Under the pieces are notes generated by a model. That model was given only the letters and a program-made list of their open reading frames with translations, had not been told where the DNA came from and made no database searches. The position numbers and the translations under genes were made by a program. A stretch of DNA of 6,684 nt, from the NCBI GenBank assembly GCA_028290385.1, contig JAQGJZ010000392.1, forward strand, positions 1 through 6,684. Reading direction: 5' to 3'. This DNA is from Enterovirga sp. Its GTDB lineage: Bacteria; Pseudomonadota; Alphaproteobacteria; Rhizobiales; Beijerinckiaceae. Position 1 is the stretch's first letter, and the number at the start of each line of letters is the position of its first letter. This document shows, piece by piece, positions 1 through 5,408 of this stretch.

Positions 1-219
1 TGCGGCATGCGCCGGCGACATTGCAGGTCGCCCCCAGCGACGCAGCTTCTGGACCGTGACCCTCAGGGGGAGTCTACCCGAGAGCCTCGACGGGCCTCAA
101 CGCTTGAAGGGCCGGCACGCGGTTCCATCAAGCCCGCCGCGACGCGGCTCCGGAGTTGACCCGAGCCGGCCAGCCGCTAAGCCACGCAGAGGAGCGGGTC
201 GAGCGGGAGAAGCGTGACC
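1..219. other. Upstream stretch without a convincing gene
   Basis: I see no gene here. One rightward frame is open from the window edge to a stop at 157-159, but its translation is rich in Arg and Pro with no recognisable motif and reads like random high-GC sequence. A TTGACC at 156-161 resembles a -35 element, but nothing like a -10 lies 16-18 bases after it. The only supported element is the ribosome binding site just before the MBL gene. Confidence 0.5.
205..210 (+). promoter_or_regulatory. Ribosome binding site of the MBL-fold gene
   Basis: GGGAGA lies 9 bases before the ATG at 220 and only 3 bases before the in-frame GTG at 214. The spacing favours the ATG as the true start, which removes two residues from the longest open frame. 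Confidence 0.6.
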
Positions 220-1170
220 ATGTCCAAGGCCTTCGCCTCGACATCGGACCTTTCCGACAAGAAGGTCACGTTCGCCGAGATCGGTCGTGACCTCTTCGCG
301 TTCACGGCCGAGGGTGATCCGAATTCGGGCGTGATCGTCGGCGACGACGGCTGCATCGTGTTCGACGCGCAAGCCACGCCCGCGATGGCCGGGAGCGTCA
401 TCGAGCGCGTAAAGAGCGTGACCGACAAGCCGATCCGCTACGTCGTGCTCTCGCACTACCATGCCGTGCGCGTGCTCGGCGCCTCCGCGTACCAGGCCGA
501 AGGCGTCGTAGCCTCGGCGGAGACGCAGCGCCTCATCGTGGAGCGCGGGCAGCAGGATTGGGATTCGGAATATGGCCGGTTCCCCCGGCTGTTTCGGGAC
601 GCGGACAGCATCCCGGGGCTGACCTGGCCGAACCTCACCTTCTCCGGCCGCATGTCGATCCATCTCGGCAAGCGGGAGGTTCAGCTGATGCAGCTTGGGG
701 CCGGGCACACGTCCGGCGACATTGTCGCCTGGGTGCCCGATGCCGGCGTGATGTTCTCCGGCGACCTCGTTGAGTACCACTCGGCCTGTTATTGCGGCGA
801 CGCCAAGCTGCGCCAGTGGCCGCGTACGCTCGACGCCATCCGCGACTTCAACCCGAGCGCGATCGTGCCCGGACGCGGGGACGCGCTGCTTGGCACCCGC
901 ACCGTGGCCGAGGCCGTGGCCCTGACACGCGACTTCGTCACGACGCTCTACGGCGTGGCGGAAATGTCGGTCGCGCGCGGTTTCACGCTCCGTGAGACGT
1001 TTGGGGCCGCACGGGACGTGATGGATCCCAAATTCTCGACCTACGCGATCTATGAGCATTGCCAGCCCTTCAACGTGGCGCGCGCCTACGACGAGGCATC
1101 AGGCATCGACGACCCGGTGATCTGGACGGCCGAGCGCGACCGCGAGGTCTGGGCGGCGATGAACGGCTAG
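220..1170 (+). CDS. MBL-fold metallo-hydrolase with altered second metal site
   Basis: This is a 316-aa cytoplasmic protein of the metallo-beta-lactamase fold, with no signal peptide or membrane segment. I place the start at ATG 220, not the in-frame GTG at 214, because GGGAGA is well spaced only for the ATG. The N-terminal strands (GVIVGDDGCIVFDAQ, about residues 37-51) lead into the metal loop SHYHAVR (78-84), then GHTSGD (162-167), SGD (180-182) and PGRGD (217-221). First-site histidines H79, H81 and H163 and the bridging Asp D182 are present. The second-site positions are replaced: Asp to Val83, His to Arg84, and the late His of PGHG to Arg219. H187, C190 and C192 follow the bridging Asp. 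The C-terminal third is mostly helical. The gene converges on the DUF2783/FAD monooxygenase pair and overlaps its last codon, which suggests a role in the same pathway. The reaction is unknown; it may be a mononuclear hydrolase, a lactonase or thioesterase-like enzyme, or something else. Confidence 0.88.
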   Translation: MSKAFASTSDLSDKKVTFAEIGRDLFAFTAEGDPNSGVIVGDDGCIVFDAQATPAMAGSVIERVKSVTDKPIRYVVLSHYHAVRVLGASAYQAEGVVASAETQRLIVERGQQDWDSEYGRFPRLFRDADSIPGLTWPNLTFSGRMSIHLGKREVQLMQLGAGHTSGDIVAWVPDAGVMFSGDLVEYHSACYCGDAKLRQWPRTLDAIRDFNPSAIVPGRGDALLGTRTVAEAVALTRDFVTTLYGVAEMSVARGFTLRETFGAARDVMDPKFSTYAIYEHCQPFNVARAYDEASGIDDPVIWTAERDREVWAAMNG

Positions 1171-1385
1171 GCCTTTTCTGACGGGGGCCCCGTTTCGCGC
1201 GCGAGGCGGATGGCCTCGATCACAGCGCCCGGGTCTCTGACCTGGTTGGCGAGAATAAGGACGAGGCGGGCGTTCAGCGCTGCGCTCTCGTCATCCGTCA
1301 GGCCTTCATGCGCCCGGATCAGCGCTTCGTAGACGTCGTCGCCGCGTCCCAGAAAGCCGTCGCTCACGTCTAGGCGGGAGGTCAC
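1167..1385 (-). CDS. DUF2783 family small protein
   Basis: This is a 72-aa soluble protein with no signal peptide. I recognise it as DUF2783 from the pattern GDDVYEALIRAHEGL followed by DDESAALNARLVLILANQV. It would form two or three helices (about residues 15-27, 31-49 and 52-64) with a short polar tail. The function is not known. The start is GTG at 1385, in a GTGA overlap with the stop of the upstream FAD monooxygenase, and an AGGAG sits 6 bases before it, so the two are probably translationally coupled. This family is usually found beside flavoproteins of this type (recalled, not checked). I infer that it serves as an accessory or stabilising subunit of the monooxygenase, or as a modulator of it. 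Its stop TAG overlaps the stop of the convergent MBL gene at a CTAG. Confidence 0.87.
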   Translation of the reverse strand: MTSRLDVSDGFLGRGDDVYEALIRAHEGLTDDESAALNARLVLILANQVRDPGAVIEAIRLARETGPPSEKA

Positions 1386-3052
1386 GCGGCGCTCCTGATC
1401 GACTGGTCCGCCCCGCTTGCCCGCAGAAGCGCGTGCTCGATGGCATCCGGGTCGAAGCGGCGGAAGCGCGCTGCGACGTGCTGATCGGGCCGGATCAGGT
1501 AGACGGTCCCGGGCTCGGCTCCGTAGCGCGCATGCGCGATTCCCGCATGGTCGATGAGAACGTCAGGCGCGGCACGGCTTAGGGCTCGGCTCGCGATGGC
1601 GACGACGCTCACGGCGGAAGCCTTCAGGGCCGCGCAATCCGCCAATTCGGCCTCGTCCGACACGAAGCAGAGCAGCGCGAACGCTCCCCCGAGATGGTTC
1701 AGCAGCCATGACGGCTGGCCGTCGGCGTCGGTCACCGGTGCGTCGGGAGCTGGAGCGCCGGGGACAGGCCCGGCCCAGCCGCTGTCTGCGTCCTCCGTCT
1801 GGAGCCTCAGCCCGGACAGGAGGCACGGCCGGGAAAGCCGGCCGGCATTGACCAGCGCCCGCCCGAAGCCGGCATGAGGCGCGAGGTCGAGCACGGAATC
1901 CCGGAACAGCCGCTCGGTCCGGGTTTTCGGGGTCATGAAGTTCGTGGTGCGAGCCGAGTTCAGGATGTTCTCGTCCGCCGCCCGCCCGCGCTCCTCGTCA
2001 TAGCTCCCGATCAGGGCCTCCGACGCGCGGCCCCCGACGACGCGGGCCAGCTTCCAGCACAGGTTGTCGACATCCTGGATGCCGCCATTGCCGCCGCGCG
2101 CACCAAAGGGGCTCACGACGTGGGCGCTGTCGCCCGCGAACACCACCCGGCCGTGCACGAAGTGCTCGAGCCGCGCGCAGCGAAACGCGTAGACGGAACA
2201 CCACTCGAGCTCGAAGGGCGTGGACTCGCCGACGACCGCCCGCACGCGCGGCATGACTCGGTCGGGTTGGCGCTCCAGGGCAGGATCGGCATCGGGCCCG
2301 AGCTGGAAATCGAGCCGATACACATTGTCCGGCTGCTTGTGCAGAAGGGCGCTCTGGCCGGCATGAAAGGCCGGCTCGAACCAGAACAGGCGCTCGTTCG
2401 GGAAGGCCGCGTCCATCCGAACATCGGCGATGAGGAATCGCTCGTCGAAGTCCTGGCCCCGGAAGGGCAGCCCCAGCATGCGCCGGACAGAGCTGTTCGC
2501 GCCGTCGGCCGCGATGACCCAATCCGCCTCGATCGTGTAGGCCCCGTCCGGGGTGTCGACGGTCAGCTCGGCACCGAGCTGTCGCGGCGCGACCCCGACC
2601 ACCTTGTTCTTCCAGCGCAGCTCGATCAACTCGGGGAATTGCAGGGCGCGTTCGACGAGGTATTCCTCAACGTAGTATTGCTGCAGGTTGATGAAGGCCG
2701 GCATCCTGTGCCCGCCCTCAGGCAGCAGGTCGAAGCTGTAGATTTCTGCGTCGCGGCGGTGCACCCGGCCGCGCTGCCAGGTGACGCCCTTGGCCATCAT
2801 GCGATCTGCGACCCCGAGCCGGTCGAAGATCTCCAGCGTCCGCTGGGCCCAGCAGATCGCCCGGCTCCCGGCCGAGACGGTGTCGTTGTCGTCCAGCACA
2901 AGGCTCGGCACGCCGTGCAGCGCGAGGTCGATCGCTGCCGAAAGGCCGACTGGGCCCGCGCCGACGATCGCGACCGGCCGCCGTTGTCCCGTGTGACCCC
3001 TCGACTCCGCGGCCGGACGGTACGCAAAGCGGGGCGGGACGTAGGTTCCCAT
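1382..3052 (-). CDS. FAD-dependent aromatic-type monooxygenase (MhpA-like)
   Basis: This is a 556-aa class A flavoprotein monooxygenase of the FAD_binding_3 type, related to 3-(3-hydroxyphenyl)propionate hydroxylase and similar phenolic hydroxylases. Such enzymes use NAD(P)H and O2 to hydroxylate an aromatic ring in the cytoplasm. The FAD nucleotide motif VGAGPVG is at residues 30-36. AADGANSSVRRMLG (181-194) is the DG motif that contacts FAD and NAD(P)H. FAGDSAHVVSPFGARGGNGG (305-324) is the GD motif that binds the FAD ribityl and pyrophosphate, continuing into IQDVDNLCWKL (325-335). The last 110 or so residues (about 445-545) look like the thioredoxin-like C-terminal domain of the phenol hydroxylase/MhpA group. 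The length is normal for the family. The ATG at 3052 fits the typical N-terminus (YVPPRFAYRP), although only a weak ribosome binding site precedes it. It is followed by DUF2783 through a 4-base overlap. The substrate is not readable, and I give no symbol because MhpA itself is only one of many relatives. Confidence 0.92.
   Translation of the reverse strand: MGTYVPPRFAYRPAAESRGHTGQRRPVAIVGAGPVGLSAAIDLALHGVPSLVLDDNDTVSAGSRAICWAQRTLEIFDRLGVADRMMAKGVTWQRGRVHRRDAEIYSFDLLPEGGHRMPAFINLQQYYVEEYLVERALQFPELIELRWKNKVVGVAPRQLGAELTVDTPDGAYTIEADWVIAADGANSSVRRMLGLPFRGQDFDERFLIADVRMDAAFPNERLFWFEPAFHAGQSALLHKQPDNVYRLDFQLGPDADPALERQPDRVMPRVRAVVGESTPFELEWCSVYAFRCARLEHFVHGRVVFAGDSAHVVSPFGARGGNGGIQDVDNLCWKLARVVGGRASEALIGSYDEERGRAADENILNSARTTNFMTPKTRTERLFRDSVLDLAPHAGFGRALVNAGRLSRPCLLSGLRLQTEDADSGWAGPVPGAPAPDAPVTDADGQPSWLLNHLGGAFALLCFVSDEAELADCAALKASAVSVVAIASRALSRAAPDVLIDHAGIAHARYGAEPGTVYLIRPDQHVAARFRRFDPDAIEHALLRASGADQSIRSAA
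1392..1396 (-). promoter_or_regulatory. Ribosome binding site of DUF2783 inside the monooxygenase gene
   Basis: On the minus strand AGGAG lies 6 bases before the GTG at 1385, within the last codons of the monooxygenase. It supports the GTG start and independent or coupled initiation on the same transcript. Confidence 0.65.
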
Positions 3053-3083
3053 GGCGGCGCGTTACCGTTCTGGTTAGGCCGGG

Positions 3084-3089
3084 ATGATA
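3084..3089 (-). promoter_or_regulatory. Possible -10 element of the monooxygenase operon
   Basis: On the minus strand TATCAT matches five of six positions of TATAAT and lies 31 bases before the ATG at 3052, which would give a short leader. No good -35 stands 16-18 bases further upstream, so an activator would probably be needed if this is the promoter. Confidence 0.3.
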
Positions 3090-3123
3090 CACCACTCCGC
3101 CCGCCCTGCGCGGGCTGCCGCTC

Positions 3124-3143
3124 GTGTGTGCCGGCGCACATAC
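3124..3143. repeat. Inverted repeat in the divergent intergenic region, operator-like
   Basis: GTGTGTGC and GCACATAC flank a CGGC centre and pair at 7 of 8 positions. The dyad sits between the monooxygenase and DUF3307, which are transcribed away from each other. Two shorter perfect dyads follow, CGCAT-CCG-ATGCG at 3163-3175 and GTTCGAAC at 3179-3186. It could be a binding site for a dimeric regulator of either gene, but no regulator gene is in the window and GC-rich DNA makes short dyads often. Confidence 0.35.
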
Positions 3144-3225
3144 GGCGGACGAAATGCCTGCACGCATCCGATGCGGGCGTTCGAACGGGAGCGAGCGCGC
3201 CGGCGCATGGAGTGGCCGCAGGGTT

Positions 3226-3624
3226 ATGGTTTCGCAGGCGAGCGACTGGACGCCGGTCTGGACCATGGCCGTTTTGACGGCGGCCTTCAGCCTGAAGCAT
3301 TTCCTCGCGGATTTCGTGCTCCAGAGCGGCTGGATCGCACTCGGCAAGGATTGCAAGGACCATTGGGCCAAGCCCCTGCTGGCCCATGTGGCCATCCATG
3401 CGGGGCTGGCGCTCGTAATCGTGGTGAGCGTCGCGCCCCGGCTCTGGTGGCTGGCTCTCGTCGACCTCGTGGTCCACTTCATCGTGGACCGCGGCAAGTC
3501 GGTTCTCGGGCGCTGGGGCTGTTGGGGCCCGCAGAACGCCCGCTACTGGTGGGTCTTCGGCTTCGACCAGTTCCTGCACCAGCTCACCAATATCGGGCTC
3601 TCCCTCGCCCTTCTGGTGCTCTGA
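3226..3624 (+). CDS. DUF3307 integral membrane protein
   Basis: This is a small inner-membrane protein of about 132 aa that I recognise as DUF3307; its function is not established. Hydrophobic segments cover about residues 12-32, 50-70, 72-87 and 112-132. They carry regularly spaced polar residues: H25, D29 and Q33; H54 and H58; D80, H84 and D88; D114, Q115 and H118. Repeated His and Asp one helical turn apart suggest an active or metal site in the membrane, which is inference. The frame is open back to a GTG at 3124, but the added 34 residues are Arg-rich and unlike a membrane protein, so I start at ATG 3226. Its ribosome binding site is poor (GGAG at 3209-3212, 13 bases away). ATG 3265 is an alternative and would still keep all four segments. 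The gene runs away from the monooxygenase, and its stop is 10 bases from the stop of the convergent coiled-coil gene. Confidence 0.8.
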   Translation: MVSQASDWTPVWTMAVLTAAFSLKHFLADFVLQSGWIALGKDCKDHWAKPLLAHVAIHAGLALVIVVSVAPRLWWLALVDLVVHFIVDRGKSVLGRWGCWGPQNARYWWVFGFDQFLHQLTNIGLSLALLVL

Positions 3625-3634
3625 CCCAGAAATC

Positions 3635-4138
3635 CTATGCGGCGCCGAGGCGCTCCCGCACGAAGTTCTTCAGGTATTCGAGATCCGCCTCGGCGGATTC
3701 CGCGCGGGTCTCCGCGGCGGAGAGCCGGTCGCCGGCCTCGCTCAGCATGCTCTGCGTCTTTTCGAGGAGCTCCGAGGAGCGACGCTGCAGGTCGTCGGCC
3801 CGGGCCCGCTCGCGGCGAGCCTCGTCCTGGGACGCGCGCAGCTTGCCTTCGGCATCCGCGAGTCGGGCGCCCTGGGCGGAGAGCATCGCCTCGCTTTCCT
3901 TCAGGCGGTTCTCGAGAAGCGCGATCGCTTCCTGGCGCGCCTGGCTGCGCTCGGCCGCCTTGGCGATCGCGTCGAGCGTGCTGCGCAGCGCGGGGCGCAC
4001 CGAGGCCTCCCGATCCGGGAAGGACTTGGCGACCGCCATTCCGGACCGGGTGGCCCGAAGCTGATCTGCAAGCTGGCGTACAAGTGGCGTGAGCGTCTCG
4101 CTCGTGCTCGGCGCTGGTAGTCCGTCGGGCGCGGCCAT
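3635..4138 (-). CDS. Hypothetical coiled-coil protein
   Basis: This is a 167-aa soluble protein that I cannot assign to a family. Residues 1-18 are low in structure (Pro, Ser, Thr). Residues 19-50 look like a short helical head with RQLADQLRATRSG. From about 54 to 157 it is an almost unbroken helix rich in Ala, Glu, Arg, Leu and Gln with heptad-like spacing and no Pro, typical of a long dimeric coiled coil. There is no signal peptide, membrane segment or Cys. The reading frame is secure: AGGAG on the minus strand at 4151-4147 is 8 bases before the ATG. A CtrA-type box lies 39 bases upstream of the start, so cell-cycle control is possible. A structural, scaffold or partner-binding role would fit but is inference. 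It stands alone in its orientation, facing DUF3307 with a 10-base gap. Confidence 0.8.
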   Translation of the reverse strand: MAAPDGLPAPSTSETLTPLVRQLADQLRATRSGMAVAKSFPDREASVRPALRSTLDAIAKAAERSQARQEAIALLENRLKESEAMLSAQGARLADAEGKLRASQDEARRERARADDLQRRSSELLEKTQSMLSEAGDRLSAAETRAESAEADLEYLKNFVRERLGAA

Positions 4139-4146
4139 TCGGGATT

Positions 4147-4151
4147 CTCCT
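4147..4151 (-). promoter_or_regulatory. Strong ribosome binding site of the coiled-coil gene
   Basis: AGGAG within AAAAGGAGA on the minus strand, 8 bases from the ATG at 4138. A GANTC sequence (GATTC, 4143-4147), the CcrM methylation target in alphaproteobacteria, overlaps its edge. Confidence 0.75.
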
Positions 4152-4177
4152 TTTGCCGATGGCTCGCCCGGCCATGG

Positions 4178-4192
4178 TTAACGGCGGGTTAA
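4178..4192 (-). promoter_or_regulatory. Candidate CtrA-binding box
   Basis: TTAA, seven bases, TTAA. Read on the minus strand it is TTAACCCGCCGTTAAC, an exact match to the alphaproteobacterial CtrA consensus TTAA-N7-TTAAC. It ends 39 bases before the start codon of the leftward coiled-coil gene, a position from which it could touch RNA polymerase at the -35 region. In sequence this GC-rich, two TTAA blocks at exact spacing are unlikely by chance, but the box has not been tested. Confidence 0.55.
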
Positions 4193-4410
4193 GCCGCAAT
4201 CCCTCGTTGCCGTTTTTGGGTAAGAACCGTGCAGGGAAGCGCGGGCGGAAAGCCGGATCCGGCAGGGAGCGCGATGCCGGAGGCCGCGCGGTTGCGCTTC
4301 GAGTACGGATTGGGACCATCTTCGCGCGTAGCGTGTCCGCCACGAGCCCGGGGGCCGGGGGAGGGGCCTCAACGAAGCGCCGGGATGCGCTGAACGGCCG
4401 GGCCGGACAG

Positions 4411-4439
4411 AAAAACTCCGGCCGGCAAGCCGACCGGAG
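4411..4439 (-). terminator. Rho-independent terminator of the ABC transporter operon
   Basis: On the minus strand two 11-base arms (CTCCGGTCGGC and GCCGGCCGGAG) are joined by TT and followed directly by TTTTT. All 11 positions can pair in the leftward RNA, one of them as U-G; opening the closing pair leaves a 4-base loop and a 10-bp stem. In a rightward RNA that position would be a C-A mismatch and no U-run would follow, so the element works leftward. It lies 171 bases after the permease stop. Confidence 0.8.
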
Positions 4440-4610
4440 CGAGTCTGGGAGGAACGTCCGATGAGGACGACCACTCAACGTGCAGATCTGAAAGATGGGT
4501 CCTGTGCGAAAGGGAACTCAGCCGCGATTTCCGCATCGGCCATCGCGCCGGCTCCGGCTCAAAGACTCCAAACAAGAAGGGCGTTGCTTCTCACAACACG
4601 CAAGCCCCGC

Positions 4611-5408
4611 TCAGCGCCAGGCCAAAAGCTTCCGTTCCACCCAGGACAGCACCGTGCCGATGGTCAGCCCGAGCGCGGACAGGACCGTGACACCGGCCAT
4701 GAGCTGGTCGGTCTGCATCAGATTGCCGGCCTGAAGCACGAACGCGCCGATGCCGCGCTCCGCGCCGATCATCTCGGCGGAAACGAGAAGAAGAAGCGCG
4801 ATCGAGGCCGAAACCCGCATCCCGGACAGGATAGACGGGAGGGCGCCGGGAAGCGCGATCTTCCGGACGATGTCGCGGAACGGCACGTCGAAGCTCTGCG
4901 CCATGCGGATGAGGTTGCGCGGCACGGAATCGATGCCCGAATAGACGGCGATCACGGTCGGGAAGAACACCCCGAGCGCGATGGTCGTGACCTTCGAGAT
5001 CTCCCCGATCCCGAGCCACAGGATCAGCAGCGGCAGAAGCGCGATCTTGGGGATCGGAAACAGCGCCGACACCATCGGCAGCCCGACCGAGCGCGCCAGC
5101 GAGAACAGCGCCATCGCGGTGCCGGCGGCCAAGCCGCACGCCGTGCCGAGCACCCAGCCGCTGGCGATCCGCACCAGCGACACGGAGAGATGCTCCCAGA
5201 GTGCGCCCGAGGTCGCGAGCTCGAGAAGGGCGCGGCCGATCTCGTAGGGCGAAGGGAGAAAGACGGGGCTGATCCATCTGAGCGAGACCGCGGCCTGCCA
5301 GACCGCGAGCAGGGCGATGAAGGCAAGGAACGCGGTCGCGCGGCTCGTGCGCGGCAGAAACCCGCCGCCCCGGAACGGCACGGCGCGGGCGGCGATCACG
5401 TCACGCAT
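4611..5408 (-). CDS. ABC transporter permease, NitT/TauT (SsuC-like) family
   Basis: This is a 265-aa inner-membrane permease that forms the channel of an ABC importer, normally as a homodimer. About six hydrophobic segments are visible, roughly at residues 24-42, 78-103, 108-132, 138-158, 196-214 and 236-256. The cytoplasmic EAA loop that docks on the ATPase is at about 169-191 (MAQSFDVPFRDIVRKIALPG), with the conserved hydrophobic-Leu-Pro end but a divergent start. FLPSPYEI (50-57) and IPKIALLPLLILWLGIGE (119-136) are typical of the nitrate/sulfonate/taurine permeases. The ATG at 5408 overlaps the end of the ATPase gene by 8 bases, which implies translational coupling. Length is normal. The transported compound cannot be told from the permease. 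Confidence 0.92.
   Translation of the reverse strand: MRDVIAARAVPFRGGGFLPRTSRATAFLAFIALLAVWQAAVSLRWISPVFLPSPYEIGRALLELATSGALWEHLSVSLVRIASGWVLGTACGLAAGTAMALFSLARSVGLPMVSALFPIPKIALLPLLILWLGIGEISKVTTIALGVFFPTVIAVYSGIDSVPRNLIRMAQSFDVPFRDIVRKIALPGALPSILSGMRVSASIALLLLVSAEMIGAERGIGAFVLQAGNLMQTDQLMAGVTVLSALGLTIGTVLSWVERKLLAWR

Larger units (their letters stand above)
4139..4610. other. Intergenic region between coiled-coil gene and ABC operon
   Basis: This stretch of 472 bases has no convincing gene. It holds the ribosome binding site and CtrA-type box of the coiled-coil gene, a 12-base perfect palindrome (GCCGGATCCGGC, 4252-4263), a G-rich run at about 4349-4368, the leftward terminator of the ABC operon (4411-4439), and a rightward GGGAGGAACG 5-14 bases before an ATG at 4461 that opens no recognisable protein. 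Frames that cross it lack family features, and the one from 4461 continues as the antisense of the permease. Confidence 0.6.

Noticed and set aside
156..184. TTGACC as part of a promoter for the MBL gene
   Set aside because: No sequence resembling a -10 element lies at 16-18 bases spacing.
97..1059. Long leftward open frame of 320 codons opposite the MBL gene
   Set aside because: It lacks any family motif, is rich in Arg, Gly and His as expected of antisense GC-rich DNA, and the opposite strand has clear MBL motifs.
1181..1195. ACGGGGGCCCCGT palindrome followed by TT, as a terminator for the MBL gene
   Set aside because: The stem is only about 5-6 bp with almost no loop, the T-run is three bases including the stem end, and the bases are fixed by codons for Thr-Gly-Pro-Pro in DUF2783.
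1874..3277. Rightward open frame of 467 codons opposite the monooxygenase
   Set aside because: The leftward frame has intact FAD motifs in the right order; this one is its shadow with no recognisable domain.
4349..4368. G-rich run as a G-quadruplex
   Set aside because: Only three runs of three or more G are present close together, so a standard three-layer quadruplex cannot form.
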